Origin: Phaeoceros laevis
Taxonomy: Eukaryota > Anthocerotophyta > Anthocerotopsida > Notothyladales
Reading direction: 5' to 3'
Assembly: GCA_049999765.1 (NCBI GenBank)
Contig: JBNGIQ010005754.1
Location: 1-20,787, forward strand
DNA: 20,787 bases
Part shown: piece after piece, positions 1 to 8,030 of the stretch
Layout: each line of letters starts with the position of its first letter
Position numbering within the stretch: the first letter of the stretch is position 1
Program-made: the position numbers and the translations under genes
Notes under the pieces: generated by a model
The model's database searches: none
Told to the model about the DNA's origin: nothing
The model's input: the letters and a program-made list of their open reading frames with translations, nothing else

Positions 1-588
1 TTGTTTCGGCCATCATTTTGTATGTTACGCTGTGCCTCAACTGTGGTCGGGTGCCGCGTAAAGCTGCTCGGAGGGATGAGAACAAGTGGGCCAAGGACAT
101 CCGAGCTCCCAAGTCAATTGTGGTCTCCATGTTTGAAAAGCCGATCAACAAGATTAAGCTTGCAGATCTCATGGCAGCGACAAATGACTTCAGCAAGGAC
201 AACATCATTGGGTCGGGGAGGACTGGCACCTTCTACAAGGCCACCTTCCCTGACGGATCTCTCATGGCCATCAAGAGGTTGCAGATGAGTGCGCAGACTG
301 ACCGTCAGTTCCGGGCGGAGATGGATACCCTGGGGATGGTGAAGCACCGCAACCTTGTGCCACTGCTTGGTTACTGTGTTGCCAATGGGGAGAAGCTTCT
401 CGTGTACAAGCACATGAGTTGTGGCAATCTGAAAGACCAGTTACATCCAGGTGGAGGAATGGGACTCGACTGGCCTACCTGGTTGCCATGGTTCGGCTCG
501 AGGCCTTGCTTGGCTTCATCATAGCTGCAATCCCCGCATCATTTACAGGAACATCAGTGCGAGTTGCATTCTTCTGGATGATGATGTT
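1..588 (+). pseudogene. BIR2-like receptor pseudokinase fragment, frameshifted, 5' end off window
   Basis: The frame beginning at base 3 reads the end of a membrane span, a basic juxtamembrane stretch, then DENKWAKDI and the N-lobe of a receptor-like kinase. Visible are the Gly loop (GSGRTGTFYKA), the ATP-site Lys in MAIKRL, and the KHRNLVPLLGYC and LVYKHM segments. This combination is typical of BIR1/BIR2-type LRR receptor kinases, which sit in the plasma membrane and regulate BAK1 co-receptors. The frame is lost near 484-495. Homology resumes in another frame at 496 ([27 protein letters not shown]) and stops at a TAA around 586. The catalytic loop reads YRN instead of HRD, so even the intact protein would probably be a pseudokinase, as known for BIR2. 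The extracellular LRRs would lie upstream of the window, and the activation loop and C-lobe end are missing. An intron beginning at the end of the homology is possible, but the internal frameshift makes a decayed copy more likely. Confidence 0.8.
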
Positions 589-624
589 GTCTCAGCTGCA
601 CCATATTGCAGCTGCCCATAAACA

Positions 625-1089
625 TCAAGACAGGAACATCCGTGCAGCCCGGACATCCGTGCAACCCAGGACATCCGTACACTGCCAATATGAACCAGGT
701 TGCAGAGAATTTATGTATATGAACTCGTGCAGCACCTGCTTGCCCAGAGCGTTGCCGATCTTGAAGGTGCCGGTACCGGTGCTGGCCTCATAGAAGTACC
801 ACCATATGCGCTGCTGGTAGAGTTTAGAGGTGTCCAGTACCTGCACGTCGCGGTTGTTGGAGACGTAGGACTGGTAGCCAAAGGAGCTGTAGATGGTGAC
901 GGCGTTGGTCGGCCCGGAGTCGAACCCGATCTGCCACCAGGTGCCCAGGTAGGTTTTGTCCAGGGTGCTGGCAAAGCCGCCGTCATGGGTGGTGTAGAGG
1001 TAGTAGGGGGTGGTGCCCACTAGGTAGGTCAGGTGCACCAGGCCGTTGCCCACCTTGCTACTGATATCAGTGTTCTTAGAAGTAATGAG
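625..1089 (-). pseudogene. Unknown Trp/Tyr-rich beta-repeat protein fragment (exon or partial gene)
   Basis: An open frame on the minus strand runs from just after a TAA (1092-1090) to 625, with no ATG near its beginning. It is therefore either an internal exon or a fragment. The protein is rich in Trp, Tyr, Gly and Ser and appears to contain about 40-residue repeats: one with TWWQIGFDSG followed by VTIYSSFGYQSYVSNN, and one with IWWYFYEAST followed by GTFKIGNALGKQVL. Aromatic residues at regular spacing and the alternating pattern suggest a beta-trefoil or fascin-like fold. I do not recognise a specific family, so no function is given. The last 20 or so residues (after SYWQ) fall in short GGACATCCGT-like repeats and probably are not coding. 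Possible splice acceptors lie at its 5' edge (CTAAG before AACACTG; CAG before TAGCAAG). Confidence 0.45.
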
Positions 1090-1238
1090 TTAAGAAGTAA
1101 TGAGTTAAATAATGCTAGTCGGTGCACGTGCTAGTGGGTGCACATGGGAGGCGATAGTGAACTCTTTTATATTGCAGCTACATTAAAGTAGTTCAACTTG
1201 TTTTTAGGCTAGTTCAACCGACATGCTAATGCTAAGAC

Positions 1239-1382
1239 TATAAAGGGGCTTGGCCCAACGGACAAGATGGTCCATTCCTCACTTCTACCTTCTGCTTTAG
1301 TCCTCCCTCCTATAAAGGGGATTGGCCCAAAGGACAAGATGGTCCATTCCTCACTTCTACCTTCTGCTCTAGTCCTCCCTCC
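1239..1382. repeat. 72-bp direct tandem duplication (two copies)
   Basis: Copies at 1239-1310 and 1311-1382 differ at only a few positions. Each starts TATAAAGGGG and ends in a pyrimidine-rich tract (TCCTCCCTCC). The TATA-like start makes it resemble a core promoter facing +, but no convincing + strand gene follows. It lies just past the 3' end of the minus-strand proline-rich gene. Confidence 0.9.
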
Positions 1383-1393
1383 TCTCTTGCATC

Positions 1394-1660
1394 CTAGCTA
1401 GCATTAGGAGACCAAGCGATCCTACATTTTGTGTGATAGTCCGAGGTGCCGGATTTAGCAAGAGGAGGACATGGTGGTGGGGGAGGAGGGGACGGCGTCG
1501 CCGGCGGGGGAGGGGAGCGAGGAGGAGGAGGAGGAGGAGAAGAAGGGATTCTCTGCGCCTCAGCATCCACGAGAAAAAGGCCCAAGAGCATGGCCAGCAA
1601 TGCCACTGCTCCCACAACCCGTAGCCTGGAGATCGCCATTGCGGGCCCTTGAAGAACCAA
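1394..1660 (-). CDS. Small secreted proline-rich (extensin-like) protein
   Basis: An 88-residue reading frame. After a short lead, or from the internal ATG at 1639 (MAISRLRVVG), it has a hydrophobic signal-peptide core (GAVALLAMLLGLFLVDAEA) with a plausible cleavage site after AEA. A mature domain dominated by proline runs follows (SSPPPPPP, SPPPPATPSPPPPPP, CPPLAKSG). This is the layout of cell-wall hydroxyproline-rich or extensin-like peptides, whose prolines are hydroxylated and glycosylated in the secretory pathway. The internal ATG gives the more typical signal peptide. The C-terminal 20 or so residues (TSDYHTKC... to the TAG at 1394) are not proline-rich and could be intronic or UTR. 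A TATAAAT motif lies about 85-105 bp upstream. Frames on the opposite strand are Gly/Arg-rich mirrors of the proline runs. The exact family is unknown, and a precursor of a small signalling peptide is an alternative. Confidence 0.6.
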   Translation of the reverse strand: MVLQGPAMAISRLRVVGAVALLAMLLGLFLVDAEAQRIPSSPPPPPPRSPPPPATPSPPPPPPCPPLAKSGTSDYHTKCRIAWSPNAS

Positions 1661-1705
1661 GCCGATACATGGATAAACTCCTTCGAAGCTACAGTCGGCC
1701 TCCTT

Positions 1706-1746
1706 TAAATGTTACTCGTCGGGAGTAGGCCCTAGCGTAACATTTA
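1706..1746. repeat. Perfect 10-bp inverted repeat upstream of the proline-rich gene
   Basis: TAAATGTTAC (1706-1715) and GTAACATTTA (1737-1746) are exact reverse complements around a 21-bp spacer. The right part (1721-1746) also recurs as a direct copy at 2545-2570, matching at 23 of 26 positions. Confidence 0.7.
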
Positions 1747-1748
1747 TA
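1743..1748 (-). promoter_or_regulatory. Candidate TATA box for the proline-rich gene
   Basis: Reading leftwards the sequence is TATAAATG. It lies about 83 bp before the ATG at 1660 and about 104 bp before the ATG at 1639, which is plausible spacing for a plant core promoter with a short leader. It sits inside one arm of the inverted repeat at 1706-1746. Confidence 0.35.
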
Positions 1749-2599
1749 CAGAGTGTAACACATACAAGAATCATACTTAATAAACCCATTTACTTCATTA
1801 AAAATAATTAAATAACTCATTTATACCAGAACCAAACTAGACAACTAAAGATCATGCAACTTCGAAATATTGAGTAATGGAGTAATGGAGGACTGCTTCG
1901 CGGACTTCAAATGATGCATATGGATGCGGCTTCACTGGGCTTGTCGTCCCCATCTCTCATTAGCTCCTCAGCATGCCACAAACCAACTCACTGACCGTAT
2001 TATCACATTTACAAGCACATGATTCCTAGGGCAAATACCTATAAGCACGACAACAAAGCCCTATAAGTACGAGAAAGTGCAAATACCTGTAAGCATGTAA
2101 GTACGAGAGTGTAAGCACGCCTACACCACATGCAACGCAAAAAAAACACTCTAATGCCCGAGCACCCAACTGTACGCAAGATAAAGACATACTCAGATCA
2201 CGCCATACAAGATAAAGACATACTCAGATCACGCTATACTGGCATCACGCCATAGGCACTTGAGAGCAAAGATTTGGAAGTACAAGAGCAAAACAAAAAC
2301 TCACACTAAGCCACACGCCTCCAACAGGAAGCACAACAAACACACTCACTCCGCATAGTCCGCACCGTACCACCACCACCACGAAGAGACCACGTTAGGG
2401 AGAGAATTGGGGAGGGAGGTGAGAAATGAGTGGTGTACTCAACATCGAATCACCTTTAGAGGGGGAGGATAATGAAGGAAGGATTTCAAATGAAGTAACA
2501 AATAACTTATAAGGAAAAATAACAATTATCCTTTCTACCAACAAGGGAGTAGGGACAAGCGTAACATTTAGATCAAAATCACACTTACAGGGGGCACAT
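1749..2599. other. AT-rich intergenic region with small repeats
   Basis: No coding frame is supported here. It holds degenerate short units around ATAAGCACGA and TAAGTACGAGA (about 2030-2120) and a 31-bp exact-but-one tandem duplication (2177-2207 and 2208-2238, containing AAAGACATACTCAGATCACG). At 2545-2570 there is a copy of the segment at 1721-1746. Nothing else is recognised. Confidence 0.6.
2177..2238. repeat. 31-bp direct tandem duplication
   Basis: The two adjacent copies (2177-2207, 2208-2238) differ by a single C/T change, indicating a recent duplication. Confidence 0.9.
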
Positions 2600-2749
2600 T
2601 TAGAGGGGGCCGATTGTACAAGTACAACCAAATCATAAATCCACCACCACACATACCACCACACATACAGCACCTTAGAGGGGGCCGATTGTACAGGTAC
2701 AACCAAATCATAAATCCACCACCACACATACCACCATACATACAGCACC
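2600..2749. repeat. 75-bp direct tandem duplication (two copies)
   Basis: Copies at 2600-2674 and 2675-2749 differ at about two positions. Because 75 is a multiple of three, each copy keeps the overlapping minus-strand frame open and gives a 25-residue repeat. That frame has no family resemblance and is taken as non-coding. Confidence 0.9.
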
Positions 2750-3095
2750 TGGTCAGGCCTAGTAGCGTAGTAGTGGTTAGAAGAAGCGCAAAACTGGAAG
2801 GAAAATATGGTGACGGATGGGCAGTGAGGGTGCACCAGACGCTGCAAACTCCTACTTCACATTGCCGCTGCTCCTTCCAAATGCGTCCCCCGGGCCACCT
2901 TATGTATTGGAACCTTGGAAGGTTACGATTTGGTTCGATTCGCTGCTGCTCTGTGGAGAGCACTTGCAAGAAATCACGTAAACGCCTGCCTGCCTTCAAG
3001 AGGTAGTGTTTGACCCTCGCAATTGGAGGTAAACTTGTTTGCGAGAAGTTTGCTTCCAAGGTTGTAATAAAGCTAGTCTCTATCTAGAGGACTTA
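2750..3095. other. Intergenic stretch with no supported gene
   Basis: Open frames on both strands cross this stretch but lack domain resemblance or a plausible start context. It separates the 75-bp duplication from the terminal-inverted-repeat element. Confidence 0.5.
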
Positions 3096-3116
3096 GGCTG
3101 GTTTTCCATGTATATG

Positions 3117-3147
3117 CCCGGGCCGGTCATTACATCACCGGCCCGGG
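3117..3147. repeat. GC-rich palindrome inside the left end of the TIR element
   Basis: CCCGGGCCGGT (3117-3127) and ACCGGCCCGGG (3137-3147) are perfect 11-bp arms with a 9-bp spacer. It would form a strong hairpin next to the left terminal repeat. Confidence 0.9.
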
Positions 3148-3187
3148 CTACCACTTTTCCATGCAAAACTCATTTTTTGGAGGTGCC

Positions 3188-3300
3188 GGGTCCGGCTACT
3201 CGCAAGTGACCCGATCCGCCAATGACGGGTCCGGCTACTCGCAAGTGAGTATAGCAAGGCTGTTTGAAGTTTGAAAGAGAAGACCCGATCCGCCAATGAC
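3188..3300. repeat. Interleaved subterminal direct repeats of the TIR element
   Basis: A 22-bp unit beginning GGGTCCGGCTACTCGC occurs at 3188-3209 and 3227-3248. An 18-bp unit ACCCGATCCGCCAATGAC occurs at 3209-3226 and 3283-3300. Such clustered subterminal repeats are typical of transposase-binding regions of DNA transposons. Confidence 0.85.
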
Positions 3301-3564
3301 CGCGCGCACCCGAGAGCGCATAATATAACGCTACGTATATAAAATCGCCATACGCGTATAAAATCGCCTATACGCGGTGCCTTCTCCTACCGCGTCGCTT
3401 GCCGGGTCCGCAAAAATGTAGACACCACCAAAAATAGACCCGCTAAGTTTTTGCCCGGTTGTTCAAAAACAGACCTTATTTTAGGACAACCCGGTTGCAG
3501 GCCGTTGTCGCGACGTGCGACCTAGACCGGCCCGGCCCGGGTTGAGGCTCATGGAAAACCAGCC

Positions 3565-4158
3565 GTACAAGTAGGACTCCCAGCGGCTTCTCTCTTGTTT
3601 AGGCTGTGGCTGCTCATGGTTTGTAGGGTTCCGCGAGCCGTTTTCTGCTTTTGTGTGCCCTCCTGACGTGCGATCAAGCTGCAGACGAGTGCATTGCGAT
3701 CGCCATACCAAGGCGGTCGTGGGCGTCCTGTTTTTCTCGTTTTTTGGAGTTATGCGGCGTGCTTTGTCGCTGGTTTCTGGTTTCCAAGCTGCTGCCTCAC
3801 AGCTTTGCTCACCTCCAGTTGTGTGTGGGTTTTCCTTGTGTTCAGCTGCATCCTGTCCTCAACAGCTCTGCCCAGGATCCCCCTCTTTTTATCGTTCTTT
3901 TCTAGGTTATCCAGATCATTTAAGGAGCGGAGGACCGGAGGACCGTTTGAGGAGCATTTCAGAAGCATCTGAGGAGCTGGGGAGACTTGAGGAGCGGACG
4001 ACATTCCAGCAGCCGAATTCAGATTTCATTTCGAGCCTCACATGAATTCCAGGATTTAACGTGCCAGGACCTGGACAGCTCAGACGCCCAGGGACCACAG
4101 GAACTGGGCTTAGGGAGCTGCTGCTTAGGGATCGTATGCGGGAACTGCTGTTGTTGCT
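3565..4158. other. Non-coding region upstream of the PPR remnants
   Basis: Pyrimidine-rich and then purine-rich DNA (GGAGGACCGGAGGACC, 3932-3950, and repeated GAGGAGC). No frame resembles a known protein. It could be an old promoter or leader of the PPR gene that starts at about 4159. Confidence 0.4.
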
Positions 4159-5135
4159 GTGTTCATCCATGACTTAACCGTGCTGCTCAGACTGCTGGAC
4201 GGGAGGCACGAGGAAGTCCCTACGTTTCGTGTTCCTGCTGAAGGAGTGCCTCATCGCACCATGGTTTCTACGGGAATGGCAAATGGAGGACCGCGCGTGA
4301 GATGCGTAAGTCAAGGAGTGAAGGCGGATGGTACCGTCTATGTAGCTGCCCTTCAAGCTTGTGCATTTGCCGCGGACTTGGAATCTGGCAGAAAACCACA
4401 CTCTGATGTGTTGCATAGCCGCAACCCTACTGACTTGGTTGCTGGCACCTGCCTGGTGGACATGTATGCAAAATATGGTGAGCGGGAAGATGCGCGCCAT
4501 GTTTTTGACAGCATCGACACAGGGAATGTGGTCACACCGAATGCCCTCATTGCTGGAGACGTGCGCAAGCACTGGTGCCATACACAAGGGCAGGGAGTTG
4601 CACTCAACGATTGTCAAAGAGGTCTGCTGGATGATGTAGTGGTGGGCACCTGTCTTGTGGACATGTATGCAAAATGTGCGAGGACTCTGCCAAGAGGCGC
4701 TTGTTATGTATGGACAAATGGAGGAGGCGGGCCTCATTTCGGCTGACCGTGTTACTTTTGTTTGCCTTCTGAAGGCGTTTGCAAGCACTGGTGCCATACG
4801 GAAGGGCAGGGAGCTGCACTCAAAGATTGTCAAAGAGGCCTGCTGGACGATGTAGTGGTGAGCATCTGCCTGGTGGACATGTATGAAAATGTGGTGAGCT
4901 GGAAGGTGCACGCCGGGGTTTTTCACAGGATGGCCACAAAGGATGAGGTGACATGGACAGTGCTGATAGTCGGGTATGCACAGCAACGACTAGGCCAAGA
5001 GGCGCTTTGGGTATGGACAAGTGGAGGAGGCGGGCTTCATTTTGGCTGACCATGTTCTGCCTACCTTCTGAAGGCGTGTGCACCATACAGAAGGCCAGGG
5101 AGCTGCACTCAAAGCTTGTCAAAAAGGCCTTCTGA
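4159..5135 (+). pseudogene. PLS-type pentatricopeptide repeat (PPR) pseudogene, many frameshifts
   Basis: Segments of a PPR protein of the kind that binds organellar RNA are spread over two or three frames. Frame 1 gives VKADGTVYVAALQACA, then LVAGTCLVDMYAKYG, ARHVFDSIDTGNVVT and NALIAG. Frame 2 then gives CASTGAIHKGRELHSTIVKE. Frame 1 returns with DDVVVGTCLVDMYAKC, followed by frame 2 (EALVMYGQMEEAGLISADRVTF, LLKAFASTGAIRKGRELHSK), frame 1 again (DDVVVSICLVDMYENV, DEVTWTVLIVGYAQQ) and a final piece (KARELHSKLVKKAF). At least five frame changes are needed. Units around 4560-4740, 4765-5040 and 5075-5135 are near-copies at DNA level, so the repeat array was duplicated before decay. No C-terminal E or DYW domain is visible. 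A functional gene is very unlikely. Confidence 0.85.
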
Positions 5136-5142
5136 GAAAATG

Positions 5143-5297
5143 CTGAGAAAATGCTGCGAAAAGCTACGGTGTTGATACCACGGTATCAACATACATGTGA
5201 GAAATGCTGTGAGGAATATACTGCTGAGAAAATGCTATGGTGTTGTTGATACCACGGTATCAACATACATGTGAGGAATGCTGTGAGGAATATACTG
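5143..5297. repeat. Tandem duplication carrying two copies of a 20-bp palindrome
   Basis: Two units (5143-5223 and 5224-5297) share CTGAGAAAATGCT, a palindrome, then ACATACATGTGA and GAGGAATATACTG. The palindrome has arms GTTGATACC and GGTATCAAC around a 2-bp centre and occurs at 5171-5190 and 5245-5264. Neither unit has a coding frame. Confidence 0.85.
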
Positions 5298-5434
5298 CTG
5301 TGAGGAATTCATGATTCTCTTGATCAATACGATCATCTTTTCACTTGGCTCAATTTCACCTTGCTCACCAAGATCAACTCTTTCACATGGCGCGCCCCGA
5401 TGCTGCGCAGCTCGATGCGCCACTCCCCAGCAAG

Positions 5435-6182
5435 GCTTGATATTGGCCGACAATGTTGCTTTTGCTTGCCTCCTGGGGATTGGGACAAGTGCTGGTGCTG
5501 TTCAGCAGGGCAAGCAACCACACTGAGGAATCGTAAAAGAGACTTGTTTGAAGGCAATATAGTGTCGTGCAGGTGTCTTGTATATATGTGTGCAACCATA
5601 GGCAGTTGGCAGATTCACATAAGGTCTTAGACATCTTGACTACAGGGGATATGGTAACCATAGACCTGGGTATTGATCTGGATGGTCGGTTGTCAGCAGG
5701 TTCGCTCGGGAGTAGTTGTTAGTTCGCAAGTACTAATTTTGTGCCTGAATTTGCTGTAGTCTGTCTATGGTGCGTTTTTATGGACTGCCATGATAGATGG
5801 GTATGCTGAGCAGGTGCTTGTCCCCGGGCGCTCGCATTGTATGCAAGTATGCAGCAGGAAAACAGTTTTACATTTGCTTGCCCCTTTGTGTCGGTACACT
5901 ACAGCAGGGTAGGCAGCTGCATTCAGGGATTGTAAAAGGAAGATTACCTGAAGGGGGCAGTGTCTGATAGTGGATGCGGTACCCTGGAAAGCCGTGGTTA
6001 CTGGGTATGCTGAGCGTGGGGAGCAAGTGGTTCCTGGGTATGCTGAGCGTGGGCTTACTCCCCAAGCTCTTGCATTGTATGCAAGTATCGAACAGCCTGG
6101 ACACAAGGAATGCAGTAGCGTGGCCTGCCGACATACAAGGGTGGCCGAACGCGGGCTCGATCTCCAGGTCCTTACATAGTAT
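5435..6182 (+). pseudogene. Degenerate PPR remnants (second block, +)
   Basis: Scattered PPR motifs are separated by frame changes and stops. They include GLILADNVAFACLL with GAVQQGKQPH (5437-5523), EGNIVSCRCLVYMCATIG (about 5549-5605), ADSHKVLDILTTGDMVT (5603-5655), LWTAMIDGYAEQ (5767-5805), LQQGRQLHSGIVKG (about 5899-5940) and VPWKAVVTGYAERG (about 5977-6020). The last is followed by a local duplication of the GTATGCTGAGCGTGGG segment. These match the helix pairs of PLS-type PPR repeats in correct order, so they likely derive from the same or a neighbouring array as the 4159-5135 remnants. No complete repeat string remains in one frame. Confidence 0.7.
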
Positions 6183-6211
6183 ATAAGGAAGGCCTGATTT
6201 TAGTAAGGGTT

Positions 6212-6673
6212 TTATGTTAAATGCGGGCAGTCGGGGAGTGGCTCGTGGCTCAGTCTACATGAGCTATCCGCCTTCCCTCTTCCCTCCTGACCACGCATCT
6301 CATGGTACAGTTGTACAGCCTCATGGAATTTCCCATGCTTAGCGTACGCTGAGATTATGGAGGACCACATGACGGCATCCGGTTTGCCCACTCTGGTGAG
6401 CACATCCATGGCCTCCTCCACCCTACCTCCGCATGCATACATACGCAAGATATGGTTCCCCAAGTATTTATTCTACTCGTACCCACTAAGGTCATGAACT
6501 CGTCGTCCCACAACCAGATCCTTCTTAGCTGTACACAGTTCTAGCACAATGTAAAACAGAGACCGAGAAACAGCAGAGCCTGTCTGCTCCAGAATTTCCA
6601 GGGCTCCAACGTCCTCAGCAAGCTTCCCCTGCTGACGTAACAAACTCACGGTTCTAGCCGTTACGACACCCAG
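6212..6673 (-). pseudogene. PPR protein N-terminal remnant with in-frame TAG
   Basis: On the minus strand one frame runs from a TAA (6676-6674) to 6212. It reads ARTVSLLRQQGKLAEDVGAL, IVLELCTAKKDLVVGRRVHD and SGYE, then TAG (6475-6473), then NKYLGNHILRMYACGG, RVEEAMDVL, PDAVMWSSIISAYAKHG and FHEAVQLYHEMR. This is the usual beginning of a PLS-class PPR protein, and homology is continuous across the TAG. After YHEMR the frame loses resemblance and ends at 6212. Orientation is opposite to the + PPR remnants. The frame is the same as that of the OSB remnant just upstream (6677-7144). Nonsense mutation of a CAG, TGG or TCG codon would explain the TAG. RNA editing cannot be invoked for a nuclear gene. 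Confidence 0.75.
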
Positions 6674-6676
6674 TTA

Positions 6677-7144
6677 TGATCCTGCATACCTCCCAGGTTC
6701 AGGACTATCCCGAGTGGACTCGGAAGGGCAGGCAACATGGCCCATCTGCATATCCAAGGAAATGAGCTGCTCATCAACCCAAGCTGGCTTCAACATGTTG
6801 TTTAACCACAGCACCTCGCCGGACCCCTCACGCCGGAAGTCAGGCGAACGGGAGCTCTTCTTGTCTCGTCTGTTATCCCACCACATGGTAGGGTCCAGAA
6901 AAAATTATTGCCACAAGTGCTCCTGCTCCTGGCGACGACCATGGTTGAAAATCCCTTCCTCACCCACACAATTAATCGAATGCGGAAGTACTGGGCTCCT
7001 TACACAGCTGCACCTGGAGACTTTGTCTGCCAGGGGTTCACTCCCTAAAGTGAGGTGAGCCGGAGCTCCCAGTAGAATTCCTGTAGTCACACCAACTATG
7101 TGTTGGGTCCACACCGAGTCCGGTTGCCATACTACTGTGGCCAT
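6677..7144 (-). pseudogene. OSB-type organellar single-stranded DNA-binding protein remnant (PDF motif)
   Basis: The minus-strand frame reads EQEHLWQ, TAA (6907-6905), then FFLDPTMWWDNRRDKK, SPDFRREGSGEVLWL and KPAWVDEQL. The WWDNR, PDF and LWL...PAWV pattern is the PDF motif that defines plant OSB proteins, which bind single-stranded DNA in mitochondria or plastids and limit illegitimate recombination. Only one PDF motif is evident. The OB-fold expected before it is not recognisable in 6908-7144, so an intron, divergence or truncation lies there. A TAA interrupts the motif in frame and another TAA at 6676-6674 separates it from the same-frame PPR remnant. The bona fide start is not visible. 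Confidence 0.7.
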
Positions 7145-8030
7145 CGTTCAGGTAGCGCTGTCGGAAGATGAGTCTAACAACAGACTATGCCAGGATGCCC
7201 AGGCATTGTGTACATACGACCAGTCACCATAACCCGAAGGCCTTGGATGCAAACAAGACTGTATAATTACACGAAATAATAGTCCAAGCCGAGAACTTAG
7301 CCATACCGACACAGACATGAGTTCTCAGAACTCCGCAGTGAAGTCCGGAAGGCATCCTGTGTGTTTGATGAAGCACCGAACAGGCAAGGACCTCTGCACA
7401 CACCCGGTTCATGTGAACTGGTGTACATTGTCGAACGTAACCTGTACAAGTCGGTTGCAAGTTGAAATCAATGAACACTGAACCACCATTTTCCATACGA
7501 ACCCCAACACACTGCCAGTAAAGGGTCCGGAAGTCTCAAAAGAAAACGCACTGCCAGTTCCTATAAACTCGTTGAACCGAGTGCTCGCTTTACAATTCAG
7601 GAACGAATCAGTTACAAAAGAATCCCCATCCCCCACTAATCCACTGCTTCTCACGTCCAGTGGCAATAGGAACGAATCAGTTACAAAGAATCCCCATCCC
7701 CCCACTAATCCACTGCTTCTCACGTCCAGTGGCAAAACGCTTCGCCCTATCTCTGGTTATCCTCAATACGATCTGGCTATGCTCAACACGTCATGCACCT
7801 TCTTCACTTCGAAGCATACCTTCCCTGACTGCGTCCACACAAAGGAATGTCAGCACATATGCTCAATTTTCAAAGCCCTGCCATACCAAGCAAACGAATC
7901 CAAACAAGTTTTGCTTACCGCCGAGACTCCAGCAAATGAAAGCTGAGCCCCACAGCTCCTCATAAACACCACAGGCAGCTTCTTGGTGGTGTGAAGAACG
8001 GTAGCAGCTGGATGAAATGCAGAACAAAAT
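7145..8030. other. Region between OSB remnant and HNH gene, no recognised gene
   Basis: Several open frames exist on both strands, but none shows a known motif. The minus frame 7409-7735 is kept open partly by the 69-bp duplication. The rightmost part probably includes the 3' UTR of the HNH gene ending at 8031. Upstream OSB exons could lie here, but I cannot identify them. Confidence 0.45.
7599..7736. repeat. 69-bp direct tandem duplication (two copies)
   Basis: Copies at 7599-7667 and 7668-7736 start AGGAACGAATCAGTTACAAA and end CCAGTGGCAA. They differ by small indels in an A run and a C run that cancel out in length. Confidence 0.9.

Larger units (their letters stand above)
3096..3564. mobile_element. 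469-bp non-autonomous DNA transposon (MITE-like) with 15-bp perfect terminal inverted repeats
   Basis: The left end GGCTGGTTTTCCATG (3096-3110) is exactly the reverse complement of the right end (3550-3564). The similarity continues imperfectly inwards through a CCCGGGCCGGTC block (left about 3117-3128, right about 3527-3540). There is no open frame for a transposase. The interior contains subterminal direct repeats and short TATAAAATCGCC repeats. Flanking bases are ACTTA on the left and GTACA on the right. No clear target-site duplication is visible, so the superfamily (hAT, PIF/Harbinger or Mutator type) is not assigned and the insertion is probably old. Confidence 0.75.

Noticed and set aside
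1433-1728. Gly/Arg-rich + strand frames over the proline-rich gene
   Set aside because: They mirror the minus-strand proline codons. Only the minus frame has a signal peptide and sensible gene structure.
2395-3059. Two minus-strand ORFs with 25-residue internal repeats
   Set aside because: The repeats result from the 75-bp tandem duplication. There is no domain, and the composition (CCMYGGMCGGGF) is low-complexity.
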